A stretch of 64,000 bases of DNA from Chloroflexota bacterium (GTDB lineage: Bacteria > Chloroflexota > Anaerolineae > Anaerolineales > Villigracilaceae). Shown here one piece after another: positions 7,759-16,393 of the stretch. Position 1 is the first letter of the stretch; every line of letters begins with the position of its first letter. Location: contig JACRBL010000029.1 in the NCBI GenBank assembly GCA_016234485.1, positions 124,001-188,000 of the forward strand. The letters are read 5' to 3'. Position numbers and translations under genes: made by a program. The notes under the pieces were generated by a model that was not told where the DNA came from, did not search any database, and saw only the letters and a program-made list of their open reading frames with translations.

Positions 7759-8973
7759 ATGAAATCCCTGTTTGCAAAGTTCATGGAACGCATCTTATTG
7801 GACGAGAACGGCTTTTTGCGGTTCACGTTTGTGTTGGCTGTCCATATCTTTTCCGGCACGCTGGGCTACATTCTGGAAAAGTCCCTTCTTGCGGCGCTTG
7901 GGTTTTTCTTTGTCCCGGTTATTCCCCTGGCGATAGCGCTGATTAATGGAAGCCTGTACCTCCAGGATATTTATGAATTGGGCGATTTTTCCAAGGCGTT
8001 TAATTATCTAACCCATGCCCTCTTTGGCCTGGGCGGGGAATCCCTGAAAATTTCGGGTGGGAAGCGCATTTTGAAGGAAGGGGAAGTCAACACGCTGGAT
8101 CGCATTGGCGGGCCGGGGACGATCAAGGTAGAGCCGGGCAATGCCGTCATTTTGGAAACGCTCCTCGCGCCATCCCGAATCCTGGGGGCGGGCGAACACA
8201 AAATTTCCCGTAACGAGCTGCTCAAGGACGTTGTTAACCTGGAGGAATGTCATGGCCGCATCGCGGAGATGGTGGTTTCCACCCAGGATGGGATTGACGT
8301 GAAGGTTTGCGATATCGAGTTTCGCTTCCGCATTGACCAGGTTGTAAAAAAAGACGGCTATTTCAGAACGCCTGCCAATCCATACCCATTTTCGGTTCGG
8401 GCGGTTTACAATCTGGCGTATGGCAGAAGCATTGGCGCGGATGGAAAACTGGGCGATTGGACCAAAGCCGTGGAAGGCACGGTGCGAGGCATTATCTCCG
8501 AACATATTTCCACCCACGAGTTGGACGCGCTCATTTCGCCCAGCGTGATCGAAGAGCACCCGTTGGAGATTCTCCGGGACAAGTTTTATAAAAACCGAAA
8601 TAAATTCAAGGGGGTGGGCGCCAATTTATTATGGGTGAATGTCGGGAGTGTATCTGTCGTCGCGGAGGATATTGACGAACAGCGCTATCACGTCTGGTCG
8701 GCGAGGCAATCGGGCGGCGCGAAGGTGATGCGCGCCCAGGGCGAATCGGAAAACATTTCCAGCAGGGAGCGCGGCCGCGCGGAGGGACAGGTTATTCTCT
8801 TGAAGAGCATCGCGCAGGCCCTGAGCGATATCAACATTGGCGAAAAGGGCGACACCGCCAGGACAGCCAAGAATTTGTGGAATATTGTCCTGGCGCGCAC
8901 GGCGCAGATTCTTGAATCGATGACTTCGATCTATTCATTCGATGAGGATAAGGAAGGGCAAAATGGACATTAG
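7759..8973 (+). CDS. SPFH-domain membrane protein B (404 aa)
   Basis: Two hydrophobic spans (about residues 20-38 and 44-66) precede an SPFH-like region. This opens with GGPGTIKVEPGNAVILE near residue 117 and continues through VVSTQDGIDVKVCDIEFRFRI. The C-terminus is a helical segment with EGQVILLKSIAQAL. The ATG at 7759 follows the stop of gene A by 11 bases; a TTG at 7744 overlapping that stop is an alternative. It is a shorter relative of protein A, so a mixed ring is plausible. Confidence 0.75.
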   Translation: MKSLFAKFMERILLDENGFLRFTFVLAVHIFSGTLGYILEKSLLAALGFFFVPVIPLAIALINGSLYLQDIYELGDFSKAFNYLTHALFGLGGESLKISGGKRILKEGEVNTLDRIGGPGTIKVEPGNAVILETLLAPSRILGAGEHKISRNELLKDVVNLEECHGRIAEMVVSTQDGIDVKVCDIEFRFRIDQVVKKDGYFRTPANPYPFSVRAVYNLAYGRSIGADGKLGDWTKAVEGTVRGIISEHISTHELDALISPSVIEEHPLEILRDKFYKNRNKFKGVGANLLWVNVGSVSVVAEDIDEQRYHVWSARQSGGAKVMRAQGESENISSRERGRAEGQVILLKSIAQALSDINIGEKGDTARTAKNLWNIVLARTAQILESMTSIYSFDEDKEGQNGH

Positions 8974-10054
8974 GGAAAATTGCGATCAATGGATTGACCT
9001 GGCTTATGGCGACTGGCTTCGTTGGTTGAGAAAGCAGAAAAAGAAAACCTTTATGAGGGAATCGACGCGCAATATTGTAGACAAGATGTTTAGGGCTGTT
9101 GATAACCGTAATGAAGAGGAAGCATCGCAGACGAGCGAGCGTTTAAGGAGATTTGCAGATACCTTCAATGGGGTCAGCGAGGGGTTTGGCGTGGATGAAT
9201 ATCTTTACGAGTCGTCTGAAATTTATCTGGAATGCGCCCTGGCATCCTACAGAATGAACGATTTGCAGGACGCTCTGGCGTTGATGAAAATTCCAATTGG
9301 GGGGTTCCCTAATCATACTTTACACAAGGCCATCAGTTATTGGGTTTGTGGTTGTGTGCAATGGCAGTTCCAGGCTCATGTGGAGAATGCGCTGATTTCA
9401 TGGGAAAAAAGCCTGCAAATCGTGAAGGATGCGGAGGCGGAAAGCAGGAACGACCTTTCTTTTGTGAAAAAATGCCTGGAAATTCAGGAGCGGATGACGG
9501 AGGCCATTCGATTTGCGAGTAGCAATATGTTTGCGCCGCCCGTTAGCCGCAGAACAAAAAATGCCAATACGGACTCGAAAGGCAGATCGGCCAGATTGTG
9601 GAATTTTCCATATTTTGGCGATATTCCCGCGGGGCAGCCAGCGTGGGTATCTCCTGAGCCTGAGGCATACTCTGAAGTTGAAGCGATCATCCTGAACGAC
9701 GCACAATACAATTTCTACAGTCTGCGAAACGAACTGATCATCAACCTTCCGATTGGGAAAATGCACTTTCTTTTACGAGCGAAAGGGGATAGCATGAACA
9801 CGTCCAGTCCCATTCCAATTAAGGATGGCGATCTTGTGCTACTGAGACAACAGGATGCCGCCGAAAGCGGGGAGATCGTCGCGGTGGAGATTGTCGGCGT
9901 TGATGAGGTTGCTACGCTTAAACGATACAGATACAAGGATAGAAAACACTGGCTGGAACCAGAGTCCGACAACCCCGATTTGCCCCCGCACTTTTCCATA
10001 ACCAAGGATTTTTATATTCGAGGCGTCGCGCTGGCGGTGTTGAAACCCGTTTAA
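8963..10054 (+). CDS. LexA/S24-type serine protease domain on a helical N-terminus (363 aa)
   Basis: The C-terminal half matches the LexA/UmuD/CI peptidase fold. An Ala-Gly cleavage-type site lies in DIPAGQPAW (A223-G224), the nucleophile Ser277 in RAKGDSM, and the general-base Lys320 in ATLKRYRY. IKDGDLVLL sits between. The first 190 residues are helical and TPR-like rather than a helix-turn-helix, so this is not an ordinary repressor. The ATG overlaps the end of gene B by 11 bases and has AAGGAAG upstream. A regulated self-cleaving switch for the SPFH complex is an inference. A signal-peptidase-like role is less likely, since no membrane span is seen. Confidence 0.75.
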   Translation: MDIRENCDQWIDLAYGDWLRWLRKQKKKTFMRESTRNIVDKMFRAVDNRNEEEASQTSERLRRFADTFNGVSEGFGVDEYLYESSEIYLECALASYRMNDLQDALALMKIPIGGFPNHTLHKAISYWVCGCVQWQFQAHVENALISWEKSLQIVKDAEAESRNDLSFVKKCLEIQERMTEAIRFASSNMFAPPVSRRTKNANTDSKGRSARLWNFPYFGDIPAGQPAWVSPEPEAYSEVEAIILNDAQYNFYSLRNELIINLPIGKMHFLLRAKGDSMNTSSPIPIKDGDLVLLRQQDAAESGEIVAVEIVGVDEVATLKRYRYKDRKHWLEPESDNPDLPPHFSITKDFYIRGVALAVLKPV

Positions 10055-10126
10055 TGGGTCGTTTACGAACGCCTGTTCAAGAGTGATTGCCCTGGATAAT
10101 CAAGCCTCCATCGGCGGGCTTTGATG

Positions 10127-10132
10127 TATAAT
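10127..10132 (+). promoter_or_regulatory. possible -10 box before the P-loop ATPase
   Basis: TATAAT at 10127-10132, 36 bases before the ATG. No good -35 box is seen at the right distance, so this is weak. The 113-base gap after the S24 gene allows an internal promoter. Confidence 0.35.
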
Positions 10133-10167
10133 CTTTTTAATAAATGTCGAGGTAAGGAGGATTATGG

Positions 10168-11745
10168 ATGACTAGTTTGAATTTGCTCAAGCCGTACATA
10201 ACCAGGGATGAGCCGTTCGGCCCAATCGATTCGTATCAAATCGGCTCCACCGACATTGCCGTTCTGAAATTGTTGTTCGATAAACAAAATCGAATCTACA
10301 AATCCTTTCGGAACCGCCCATCCATCATCATGGGGAGGAGGGGATCGGGTAAGACTTCCTATCTCAGGTCCGTTTTTTTTGACAACCAGTATGCCGATAC
10401 TGTGGAAATTCCCACCGCGAACATTCTGGAGCATATCACCAGCGTCGTTCAGGATCTGAGTAACGATACCGTTTATACAGAGACGCTTTGGCATCTGTGG
10501 GATAAAACTCTTTGGACGTGTGTGCTGGCCCAATATCGCAATAAAAACCTGCCCATCGCGGGGGATATGGTCATCACGGATGGCTTTCTCAAGAGGATGA
10601 ACATTGAGATCGGCGATAGCGTGGATACCGTCCTTTTGAAATTGGCGAGTTTGTATCGGGATATCATCAAGGCCGATCCCAAAAACGGATTGTCTGAAGT
10701 TTTTCGCCAGTTCAACGAGAAGCATTTTGACGAAGCAAAATCAACTGCCATTGCAAGGCTAAAGAAAGATAATAAGAAGATCGTTGTCTTGATGGATTCT
10801 CTTGAGGATTTCAAGCTCAACATCATCTCTGTGGAGCGCGCTATCCAGGGTCTGCTCAAATGCGTTGGTTCCATGAACAACCCCAGGGATGTGGTGGACA
10901 TTCGCCTCTGTCTTCCGACCGAATTGGCGGGAAAGGTGGTCGAGATTTCGTCCAATCCCATCAAGGATTTCAATCGCGAAGTAAAACTGGAATGGACCGC
11001 CAAGGAACTGATCTCCATCGGCGCCCAACGCTTGCTGTACTATATCGGCCTGCATTATCCCGACCGCCTCAAGGGGAAATCTCCGCTCGACGAGTTGACG
11101 CGCGACGAGGCGCAGATGTTGTTCCGTGCCGTCCTCCCTGAGAAAATCACCAACCAAAGGGGATTCCAGGAGAGTCCCATTTCTTATATCCTGCGTCACA
11201 CGCAGTTGTTGCCGCGCCATTTTCTGATGTTGTTGAATTCCATCTTCAAGCGAAGCGGCGTTACACAGATGTTGAATCCGTTCCCCATCAAAGACGACAA
11301 GATCATCTACGGTATCCGCCAGGTGGAGGAGCGCATCGTCAAGGAGATTTTCGGCGCGTTTAGAATGAACTACCCAACAGCCGAGGAAGTTTGCAAACGA
11401 TGCCTGCCTCAACTCGATCACGTTTTTTCAGTGGGCGCCCTTCGACAAACATTCAACCGGCATGGCAAGGCGGTCTTCCATGGGACCGAATACTTTGACT
11501 TCCAAAACATGCTGATCGAGATCGGCGCCATCGGGCGTGTGGTTCCTGGCAACGAATCGGATGTGTACGTGAAAGGGAAATTTAAATACACCGTGGGTCA
11601 CGACCTGACCATCAACTATGAAGATCAGTTGTGTCTCCACCCGCTGTTTTCGGGAATCTATTCCAGCGATGGGAAACACGAACGACCTGTTTACCCCGAT
11701 GGCAGCGGCTTCGACGATCAGGACTACAGGAACATAGAGGACTGA
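10168..11745 (+). CDS. P-loop ATPase, Sll1717-like (525 aa)
   Basis: A Walker A motif GRRGSGKT lies at residues 56-63, preceded by IGSTDIAVLKLLF. A Walker B-like KKIVVLMDSLEDF lies near 205-217. The rest is helical with a probable winged-helix segment near the C-terminus. This fits the P-loop ATPase group named after cyanobacterial Sll1717, relatives of STAND/AAA ATPases often found in accessory and defence loci. The ribosome-binding site is excellent (GTAAGGAGG, 7 bases from the ATG), the strongest in the island. Its position between the SPFH operons suggests it powers or signals for that membrane complex (inference). Confidence 0.8.
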   Translation: MTSLNLLKPYITRDEPFGPIDSYQIGSTDIAVLKLLFDKQNRIYKSFRNRPSIIMGRRGSGKTSYLRSVFFDNQYADTVEIPTANILEHITSVVQDLSNDTVYTETLWHLWDKTLWTCVLAQYRNKNLPIAGDMVITDGFLKRMNIEIGDSVDTVLLKLASLYRDIIKADPKNGLSEVFRQFNEKHFDEAKSTAIARLKKDNKKIVVLMDSLEDFKLNIISVERAIQGLLKCVGSMNNPRDVVDIRLCLPTELAGKVVEISSNPIKDFNREVKLEWTAKELISIGAQRLLYYIGLHYPDRLKGKSPLDELTRDEAQMLFRAVLPEKITNQRGFQESPISYILRHTQLLPRHFLMLLNSIFKRSGVTQMLNPFPIKDDKIIYGIRQVEERIVKEIFGAFRMNYPTAEEVCKRCLPQLDHVFSVGALRQTFNRHGKAVFHGTEYFDFQNMLIEIGAIGRVVPGNESDVYVKGKFKYTVGHDLTINYEDQLCLHPLFSGIYSSDGKHERPVYPDGSGFDDQDYRNIED

Positions 11746-11756
11746 AAGCCTCTCCA

Positions 11757-11795
11757 AATACGAGAGCGCGGACTTCTAATCCGCGCTCTCGTATT
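11757..11795. terminator. bidirectional terminator between the convergent SPFH operons
   Basis: A perfect 16-bp stem (11757-11772 with 11780-11795) around a 7-base loop, placed between the + strand ATPase gene and the - strand SPFH gene. It lacks a long T-run but can serve both directions. Confidence 0.7.
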
Positions 11796-11812
11796 CTTGA
11801 AACCAAAATTTT

Positions 11813-13198
11813 CTAGTGGTTATCTGGGTTCCCCAAAATCTTTTGTAATTGTTCCAACGTATCCAATGTTTCCTTGGCGAGATAGGCGCGCGTCAATGGC
11901 TCGCGTAGGCTTTCGTCTAGCACGCCCGAGAGGGAAAGCAAAACAGGTTCCGTAAACTCTCCATCCCTATTCTTTTTCAATCCCTCGGCGATCGCAAGGA
12001 TGATATCGTATTGGGCGTCTGCGCGCGCCTTTTCCCGCGCGCGGATGCGGAAGGCTTTCGATTGGCCGTCAATGATGGTTGTTGCGCTTTGTTTCTCGGC
12101 CTGCCAAAATTCCCTCTGATGCTTCTCCACAACTTCGGGCAATTTGGTTTCCAAAATCTGGAAATCGGTGATGTACACGCCAAAACCATTTGTGGCCGCG
12201 TTTAGTTTTTCGAAGATCTCCTGGATGGCATTCGGAGAAAGAATCTGGCCGCCATTGCGTTTCGCGATGAAGAGATCGTCCAACATTCTACTGCCGATGT
12301 AACTGGGGACGATTCCCGTCACCTGACCCCAGGCCGCGTCGATCCAGTCGAATTCGGTGGGGTCGCCATTAGGACAGGTGGGCCAGCGCAAGGCGTAACG
12401 CTCAATCGCTTTCTTCACGGCTTCTGGATCGTACGGATACACCAAAATACCGTCGGGGTCTCTTTTCTTTGGGTCGCCAATGCGACACTCGATGTGCGCC
12501 TTGATCTCGATTTTGATCCCATCCTTGGTCCAGACATCGAAATTACCAGGGCGGACTTTGGGGCGCAAATCCACCACATATTTGATGGTTTCGAACCATT
12601 CCAGGAACGGGGTCTTGTCTCCTGGGCCGACAACGCGCGAGAAACGGTTACCGCGCTCAAGGTACAGGGCGCATCCGTCGAAGACGATCAGCAGAAGCGG
12701 ACCTCCGAGCGCGCGCGCCATCCATGCAGGCCATTGATCCGATTTGGCGATCTCGCCTTCCTTCGCCATGATGTATTTGAATTGAGAAAGCATATTGAAG
12801 GGAGGCGGCAATTTGATTTTTCCATTGAGCCGATACTGAATCAATTCAACAGGATCAACCCCTTCTGGGGGACGGTGAAAATCAGTAAAGAACGATGCGG
12901 CAAATTGAAGCGCTCTCGATCGGACGATTCCCAATGCAAAAGTCCCGACCAAAACGGACAAGAGGAAGGTTAATAGAATCGCCAGCCTGGTCAATATTTC
13001 TAATTCGGGCCAATAACGCTCGGTGAGATGAACGACAGAGGAGGAAAACTTGATCGTAAGAAAAACCGAGACAAGAATAACGCCCAGGAGAAACGCATTT
13101 TCATAACGACGGGCGTACTTGCCGAACTCCCGATAAGCATCGTCGCGCTTGTAGGCGGTTTGCCAGTCAGACGGGTTTTCAGGGTAGTGGAAATTCAT
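11813..13198 (-). CDS. SPFH-domain membrane protein D (461 aa)
   Basis: Two hydrophobic spans (about residues 35-52 and 70-92), then a mid-region with VVGPGDKTPF, YVVDLRPKVRPG and WTKDGIKIEIKAHIECRI, which is the SPFH-like core shared with the other three proteins. After it come SPFH-type segments rich in Lys/Glu/Ala (KAFRIRAREKARADAQ) and a C-terminal LDTLEQLQKIL helix. The ATG at 13198 was preferred over one at 13204 because GGGAG then sits 6 bases upstream. It overlaps or abuts the end of gene C (stop at 13201-13203), so the two are coupled. Confidence 0.75.
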   Translation of the reverse strand: MNFHYPENPSDWQTAYKRDDAYREFGKYARRYENAFLLGVILVSVFLTIKFSSSVVHLTERYWPELEILTRLAILLTFLLSVLVGTFALGIVRSRALQFAASFFTDFHRPPEGVDPVELIQYRLNGKIKLPPPFNMLSQFKYIMAKEGEIAKSDQWPAWMARALGGPLLLIVFDGCALYLERGNRFSRVVGPGDKTPFLEWFETIKYVVDLRPKVRPGNFDVWTKDGIKIEIKAHIECRIGDPKKRDPDGILVYPYDPEAVKKAIERYALRWPTCPNGDPTEFDWIDAAWGQVTGIVPSYIGSRMLDDLFIAKRNGGQILSPNAIQEIFEKLNAATNGFGVYITDFQILETKLPEVVEKHQREFWQAEKQSATTIIDGQSKAFRIRAREKARADAQYDIILAIAEGLKKNRDGEFTEPVLLSLSGVLDESLREPLTRAYLAKETLDTLEQLQKILGNPDNH

Positions 13199-13200
13199 TT

Positions 13201-14916
13201 TCATCTCCCGTCTTCAGGGTGATAACGCTGATGCCAAAGCGTTAAAACTTCCTGGAGGTCTGCCATTCGTTTCAGGGTTTCTTCGTTTTCCTCCGCATCG
13301 GCGGGTTTTTTGTGAATGTAGTCCTGCAGGGCGCTTAAATAACGCATGGCGATCACGTGACGGGGCAATTCTGGATTGATCTCGTGCGTCTTCTGCAATC
13401 CTTCCGCAAAGGAATTCAATAACACAGATTCGGCATATGCTCGCGCCTCTTGCTGGGCGCGCTCTGCTTCTGCTTCAGCCTCGGCCAGAATATCGTTGCG
13501 TTTTCTTGCCCATTCCGAGCCCCAGCTGGCAAGTTGCTGTTTGGCGAATTCATCCGCCTGTCCATCAGAGTAGGGAAAACTGAAGTTCACCACCCGCGCA
13601 ACCACCAGCAAGATGCCTGCCGCGCGCAGGACGATCTCGGCGTTTGCCTTGGTTTCGTTCGCGATGACATCCATCGCGTTGGCGAATTTGAAGTCGTCCG
13701 CTGGCCGCCACATTTCATCTAGGTTTTTTTGCGAGATGACTTTGCGAGCCTGGTCTTCGATCACGTTCATGGCCCATTGATCCCAGAAAATAAGCTGTGA
13801 CGGATCGCCTGCTTTTGTGCTGGTGGTGCCAAGCGCCGCCTGGACGCGCGCGTGCGAGAACGGGAAACTGCCCTTCGTGTGGGTGAGTTTATCCGCGCCG
13901 CGCAAGAGCGGATTTAATGGGCGGATCTTGTCGTAAAGTTCCTTGCTCCAATTCTCCTTGTCAATTCGAAATGCTGTGAAGTAACGCACGTTGAATCGGA
14001 TGCCGTCTTTGCTGACGACTTCGATCTCACGAGTACGGAGTTGCAAGCGCAGGTCGAATACTTGGTCGAGGCGTTCCAATTTGCCAGTGAAGGCTACGCC
14101 AGGGCCGTCTACGCGTTTGAATTTGGTTCCGCCAGAGATGGTGGAAACCTGGTGCGCGCGCGTCCAGATCAGGCCAGGTCGTTGCAATTTGTTGAGAAAC
14201 GGGATGGGGAATTCGGCCGGTTCCCAGGTGATGTCGCCGGGGATGCGCGGCTCGTGTTTTTTCCAGGCATGGCCGTCCACCACGGTGATGGGAGATTGTG
14301 CGCCCCAGGCATAAGAGCCCAGCACGAAGAATTTCTTCCTTTTCTCTACGCGGTCTTCAGGGTCGGAGGCAGGTAGGATGATATTCGCCAGGCTGTAAAG
14401 CGCGCCGTAATAGGCGGCAATGGCTGGAATGGTAATGAAGAAAATGCCCATCCAGTAAAAGAAAAACCAGCCGATGGCAATGACGGCGATGTGGCCGATG
14501 GCAGAAATGAACCAGCGATTCTTGCCATGCTCGTGCCCCATGGCATAAGCAGCCACGAAGATTCCGACGAGGATCAAACCCCACCGAAGCGAGGAGAAGA
14601 TCCAAGCCATATCTGCCCATGTGGTAGGGTTCGCGACGGCCTGCGTCGCTGCCTTGGCGCCGAACCACGTCTTCCACATGAAGATGATATCCGGCGATGC
14701 CCAAATGAGCGCGATGACGCCGATGAATAGGTATAAAAGAACCGTCTGCGTGAGTAGCTCGGGGCCATGATGGTCTTTGGTATATTTTCGGAGATTGGAC
14801 AGAAAAAAAATAATGGGATATACAGAGAGCGCAATTAATCCACCCCAAAGAAACGCAATATCCAACATTGCGTTGGCTAGGTCGAACATGTCATTAATAA
14901 ACAAAATCATGTTCAT
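13201..14916 (-). CDS. SPFH-domain polytopic membrane protein C (571 aa)
   Basis: The most membrane-rich of the four, with five or six hydrophobic segments in residues 18-180. The SPFH-like domain begins at residue 271 (GPGVAFTGKLERLDQVFDLR) and includes VVSKDGIRFNVRYFTAFRI. A classic SPFH coiled coil follows, with repeated EAEAEAERAQQEARAYAE, and a further helix with LKRMADLQEVL resembling the tail of protein D. First gene of the minus-strand operon, driven by the promoter at 14973-15002. Confidence 0.8.
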   Translation of the reverse strand: MNMILFINDMFDLANAMLDIAFLWGGLIALSVYPIIFFLSNLRKYTKDHHGPELLTQTVLLYLFIGVIALIWASPDIIFMWKTWFGAKAATQAVANPTTWADMAWIFSSLRWGLILVGIFVAAYAMGHEHGKNRWFISAIGHIAVIAIGWFFFYWMGIFFITIPAIAAYYGALYSLANIILPASDPEDRVEKRKKFFVLGSYAWGAQSPITVVDGHAWKKHEPRIPGDITWEPAEFPIPFLNKLQRPGLIWTRAHQVSTISGGTKFKRVDGPGVAFTGKLERLDQVFDLRLQLRTREIEVVSKDGIRFNVRYFTAFRIDKENWSKELYDKIRPLNPLLRGADKLTHTKGSFPFSHARVQAALGTTSTKAGDPSQLIFWDQWAMNVIEDQARKVISQKNLDEMWRPADDFKFANAMDVIANETKANAEIVLRAAGILLVVARVVNFSFPYSDGQADEFAKQQLASWGSEWARKRNDILAEAEAEAERAQQEARAYAESVLLNSFAEGLQKTHEINPELPRHVIAMRYLSALQDYIHKKPADAEENEETLKRMADLQEVLTLWHQRYHPEDGR

Positions 14917-14972
14917 GGCGCATTCTCTTTGCCACCACCGGGATCAAATTTGTTCGCGTAACCCGTGAAGCC

Positions 14973-15002
14973 AGTATATACTGCCGAAAACAACCCTGTC
15001 AA
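14973..15002 (-). promoter_or_regulatory. promoter with AGTATATACT palindrome, SPFH operon 2
   Basis: Read on the minus strand: TTGACA (14997-15002), a 14-base gap, then AGTATATACT (14973-14982). The layout is identical to 5742-5771, which heads the convergent SPFH operon 9 kb away. The -35 box lies only 8 bases from the start of the divergent PHP gene, so the two genes share this small intergenic region. Confidence 0.7.
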
Positions 15003-15009
15003 GTAACGG

Positions 15010-15696
15010 ATGACACCTTTGACCAATCGAATTTCCATTGAATTTCACTGCCACACCAGCGCCTCGAAGGACTCACTCACGCGTCCCGCGGACCTTGTGC
15101 GGGCCGCGTGTAAAAAGGGCATTGACCGCGTCGTTGTGACTGACCACAACTCCATCGCGGGCGCGCTCGAAGCGCACAGGCTTGACTCCGAGCGGATCAT
15201 TGTAGGCGAGGAGATTATGACGACGCGCGGGGAAATTTTGGCCGCGTATGTGACCGAGCAGATTCCTGCCGGGCTTTCGCCGCAGGAGACGATCCGCCGA
15301 CTGCGCGGGCAGGGGGCGTTCATCAGCGTTTCGCATCCGTTCGACAGGTTGCGGAAAGGGGGCTGGGACTTGCCCGACTTGATGGAAATTCTGCCCCTCG
15401 TGGATGCCATTGAGACATTTAACTCGCGCTGTATGCTCAGGCGGTTTAACGTCGAAGCGCAGGAATTCGCCCGTCGAAACAGAGTCCGCTCCACGGTCGG
15501 GTCGGACGCGCACGCTGCGTTTGAGTTGGGACGAGCGCTCCTTTGGGTGGAGCCGTTCCAAGGTCCAGATGAGTTGCGGGAGGTCGTCCAGCGTGGAATT
15601 CCGCAGGTGAAATGGTCGCCGCCGTGGTTTCATTTGGTCTCGCGCTATGCCTCTTTTCGGAAGAAAAAAATCGGGCTTGACATGTCCAAATGGTAG
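15010..15696 (+). CDS. PHP-domain metal-dependent phosphoesterase (228 aa)
   Basis: The conserved metal-binding motifs of the PHP family are in order: EFHCHTSASKD at residues 11-21, VTDHNSI near 42, GEEIMTTRGE near 65, SHPFDR near 107 and GSDAH near 162. Family members hydrolyse phosphoesters such as 3',5'-phosphoadenosine compounds, histidinol phosphate or RNA ends. The exact substrate is not clear from sequence. Length is typical of stand-alone PHP proteins. No ribosome-binding site is evident, so the start may be leaderless. It is divergent from the SPFH operon and may not belong to it. Confidence 0.85.
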   Translation: MTPLTNRISIEFHCHTSASKDSLTRPADLVRAACKKGIDRVVVTDHNSIAGALEAHRLDSERIIVGEEIMTTRGEILAAYVTEQIPAGLSPQETIRRLRGQGAFISVSHPFDRLRKGGWDLPDLMEILPLVDAIETFNSRCMLRRFNVEAQEFARRNRVRSTVGSDAHAAFELGRALLWVEPFQGPDELREVVQRGIPQVKWSPPWFHLVSRYASFRKKKIGLDMSKW

Positions 15697-15777
15697 TGAT
15701 TAAATTGCGCCACTGTCCGTGTTCGCCAATGTAAGCGAAGGCGCGCGGACGAAATCTTTTCTGTAGGAGAAAGTCGT

Positions 15778-15990
15778 ATGTCTGAACGTTTTGTCGGCAC
15801 GGTCAAGTGGTTTAATGCCACCAAAGGTTACGGTTTCATCGGACGCGAGAATGGCGAGGATGTCTTCGTTCATTTCAGCGCGTTGCAGATGGAAGGTTAC
15901 AAAAAGCTGGAGGCTGAACAAAAAGTGGAGTTTTCCGTCGAAGACGGGCCGAAAGGCTTGCAGGCGGCGGACGTTAAACTCGTTTCCTAA
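15778..15990 (+). CDS. cold-shock domain protein (70 aa)
   Basis: A complete CSD protein: [15 protein letters not shown] with RNP1 (KGYGFI) and VFVHFSALQ with RNP2. It binds single-stranded RNA or DNA and acts as an RNA chaperone. AGGAGAAAG lies 8 bases before the ATG. A strong terminator follows, so it is transcribed alone. Confidence 0.97.
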   Translation: MSERFVGTVKWFNATKGYGFIGRENGEDVFVHFSALQMEGYKKLEAEQKVEFSVEDGPKGLQAADVKLVS

Positions 15991-16013
15991 ATCTTCCCAG
16001 GTTTGACCAACAG

Positions 16014-16042
16014 CAGGGTTGCAGAAATGCAACCCTGTTTTT
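16014..16042 (+). terminator. intrinsic terminator of the cold-shock gene
   Basis: CAGGGTTGC at 16014-16022 pairs with GCAACCCTG at 16029-16037, followed by TTTTTATTTT. Confidence 0.9.
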
Positions 16043-16126
16043 ATTTTGTGACTCTGTAATTATTTTGGGGCCGAAAGTCTGTATAATGAAACCGTAACTT
16101 TTTTGGGACGGGAGCGACTGATAAAT

Positions 16127-16393
16127 ATGGCCCTACGAGACTTGTTTCGACCCGAATCTGCCCGCCACAAGGCATCCAGCGCGGGGCAGGTGACGCCCGA
16201 TTCCGCCCGCTGTGTTCAATGCGGGATTTGTTCATTTAATTGCCCGATCGGCATTGACGTGCGCCGCCACGCCTGGACGGGGGAGGCGGTGGTGAACAGC
16301 CGCTGCCTGACCTGTGGCGAGTGCGTGGCGCGCTGTCCGCGCGGCGTGTTGCGCTTCGAACGCACGGACCTGTTTGCGGAGGCGGCCCAATGA
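16127..16393 (+). CDS. 2x[4Fe-4S] ferredoxin-type protein (88 aa)
   Basis: Two four-cysteine clusters are visible: CVQCGICSFNCPIG near residue 30 and CLTCGECVARCPRG near 62. It would carry electrons in the cytoplasm or on the inner membrane face. The ATG at 16127 fits the conserved start better than a TTG at 16103. Its stop overlaps the next ATG (ATGA), so it is coupled to the FAD oxidoreductase. It is the first gene of the 16.1-21.3 kb electron-transfer operon. A TATAAT at 16082-16087 could be the -10 box. Confidence 0.9.
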   Translation: MALRDLFRPESARHKASSAGQVTPDSARCVQCGICSFNCPIGIDVRRHAWTGEAVVNSRCLTCGECVARCPRGVLRFERTDLFAEAAQ

